From positions 1 to 14,065 of the forward strand of contig CALELJ010000299.1 in the NCBI GenBank assembly GCA_937902445.1: 14,065 nucleotides of DNA, read 5' to 3'. The position numbers and the translations under genes were made by a program. Every line of letters begins with the position of its first letter. The first letter of the stretch is position 1. Source of the stretch: an uncultured Treponema sp. Lineage in GTDB: Bacteria; Spirochaetota; Spirochaetia; Treponematales; Treponemataceae. Below are positions 13,268 to 14,065 of the stretch, in pieces. The notes under the pieces are model-generated. The model worked only from the letters and a program-made list of their open reading frames with translations, was not told the DNA's origin and searched no databases.

Positions 13268-14065
13268 TTAAATTGATTTTACTGGAAGCCAAATTGCACT
13301 GTCCTGATCTTTTCCATACCATTCGACATTGATGTTTCCGTCAAGTTCGTATTCGGAATTTCCAGGCAGCCATTCCTTCCAGATTTTTTCATCGAGGGAC
13401 TGTATTGCTTCTGGATTTTCCCCATGGCATTCAAAGACAGCCCAATCCTGTTCAGGCAGAACATAAATTTCCATTCCATCGGAAATTTTTTCGTCATCGA
13501 TTTTTTTCCCAATGAGGTAATGGAATTTTTCTTTTCCCATGTCGTCAATGCAGAGAGCATATTCTCCAGCAGAATTATCCTTTGCAAGAACTTCATCCCA
13601 GAAGCCAGGAATTTTTTCACGGGCATCCTCAGAAGCAAATTCCCTTACATAACCTGCAATCTTGATTTCTTCCATGTGCCTTACGGTGCACTTCAACTGG
13701 TCGCCGCCATAAACAGAAAGATTTATTTTCAGCGGAAGAAAGACATGCAGGTCCGCACCCTGCCTTACCTGTGTTGGATTGGAACCATGGAACCGTGTGA
13801 ATGCCTTTGTAAAGCTTTCGGCTGTCTCAAAACCATAGTCCAGGGCAATGTCCAGTATCTTCCTGTCCGTCTCTTTTATTTCCTTTCCTGCAAGATACAG
13901 CCTTCTGTTTCTGACATAGGTTGAAGGAGAATATCCTGTAAGAATCTGAAAGCCCTTGTTGAAAAGCATGGGCGACATGTAGTTTTCTCGCAGGGCTTTT
14001 TCTGCACAGTTTTCCTCAAGGAGATTTTCTTCAATATATTTTATGGTCTTATGTATGCAGCTTAT
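13268..14065 (-). CDS. AraC-family regulator with GyrI-like effector domain; partial, 5' end outside window
   Basis: 265 residues are visible; the frame is open to the right edge, so the start lies just outside. It begins with ISCIHKTIKYIEENLLEEN, the first helix of a two-helix-turn-helix AraC DNA-binding domain. The domain continues through MSPMLFNKGFQILTGYSPS to the signature ILDIALDYGFETAESFTKAF and FHGSNPTQVR; in AraC proteins with this layout only a few residues precede that first helix. From about residue 132 (HMEEIKIAGYVREF) to the end is a GyrI-like ligand-binding domain with GFWDEV, EQDWAVFECHG and IWKEWLPGNSEYELDG. This design senses small, often hydrophobic or cationic, compounds and controls nearby transport or stress genes. 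The target is unknown, and the adjacent radical SAM gene is convergent, so direct pairing is not implied. An internal ATG at 13978 is not the start because it would remove helices of the DNA-binding domain. Confidence 0.88.
   Translation of the reverse strand: MSCIHKTIKYIEENLLEENCAEKALRENYMSPMLFNKGFQILTGYSPSTYVRNRRLYLAGKEIKETDRKILDIALDYGFETAESFTKAFTRFHGSNPTQVRQGADLHVFLPLKINLSVYGGDQLKCTVRHMEEIKIAGYVREFASEDAREKIPGFWDEVLAKDNSAGEYALCIDDMGKEKFHYLIGKKIDDEKISDGMEIYVLPEQDWAVFECHGENPEAIQSLDEKIWKEWLPGNSEYELDGNINVEWYGKDQDSAIWLPVKSI

Overview
The window looks like part of the chromosome of a host-associated spirochaete, most likely a gut or rumen Treponema. The evidence is moderate GC (roughly 45% by eye), a short PUA-less ProB next to ProC, a small Ser/Thr/Gly-rich lipoprotein with a relaxed lipobox, and the general look of the proteins. 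The genus is an inference; no rRNA or tRNA gene is present to fix it.

Left block (1-6100, all minus strand). Six tightly packed genes read leftwards from a promoter near 6220-6230: a circularly permuted ATP-grasp protein, an alpha-E protein, a transglutaminase-like peptidase, two tandem M14 AstE/AspA-type proteins, and a FUSC membrane domain fused to a HAD-like domain that runs off the left edge. The first three are a known conserved trio, predicted to make and process an amide- or peptide-like compound. The M14 pair and the exporter-like protein make this version unusual. One M14 copy keeps its zinc and catalytic residues; the other has lost all but one. The HAD domain has lost its nucleophile. 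The operon leader holds two hairpin-plus-U-tract structures between promoter and first gene, which suggests attenuation.

Middle block (6317-8078). proB and proC run on the plus strand from a good sigma70-type promoter and supply two of the three proline biosynthesis steps; proA is not here. A minus-strand terminator lies between proC and the lipoprotein gene facing it.

Right block (8104-14065). On the minus strand are a small lipoprotein with an 18-bp-repeat-encoded linker, and a two-gene unit of an ArsB/NhaD-type ion transporter followed by a cytidylate-kinase-like protein. Between these two transcription units lie a terminator-like hairpin and a perfect 26-bp palindrome. Diverging from the transporter is a large B12-binding-type radical SAM protein with an unusual CX4CX2C cluster motif. 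The divergent intergenic region holds a GC-rich element, and both flanking genes appear to lack ribosome binding sites and may be leaderless. At the right edge is a partial AraC-type regulator with a GyrI-like ligand domain, convergent with the radical SAM gene. No CRISPR array, insertion sequence, tRNA or rRNA was seen.
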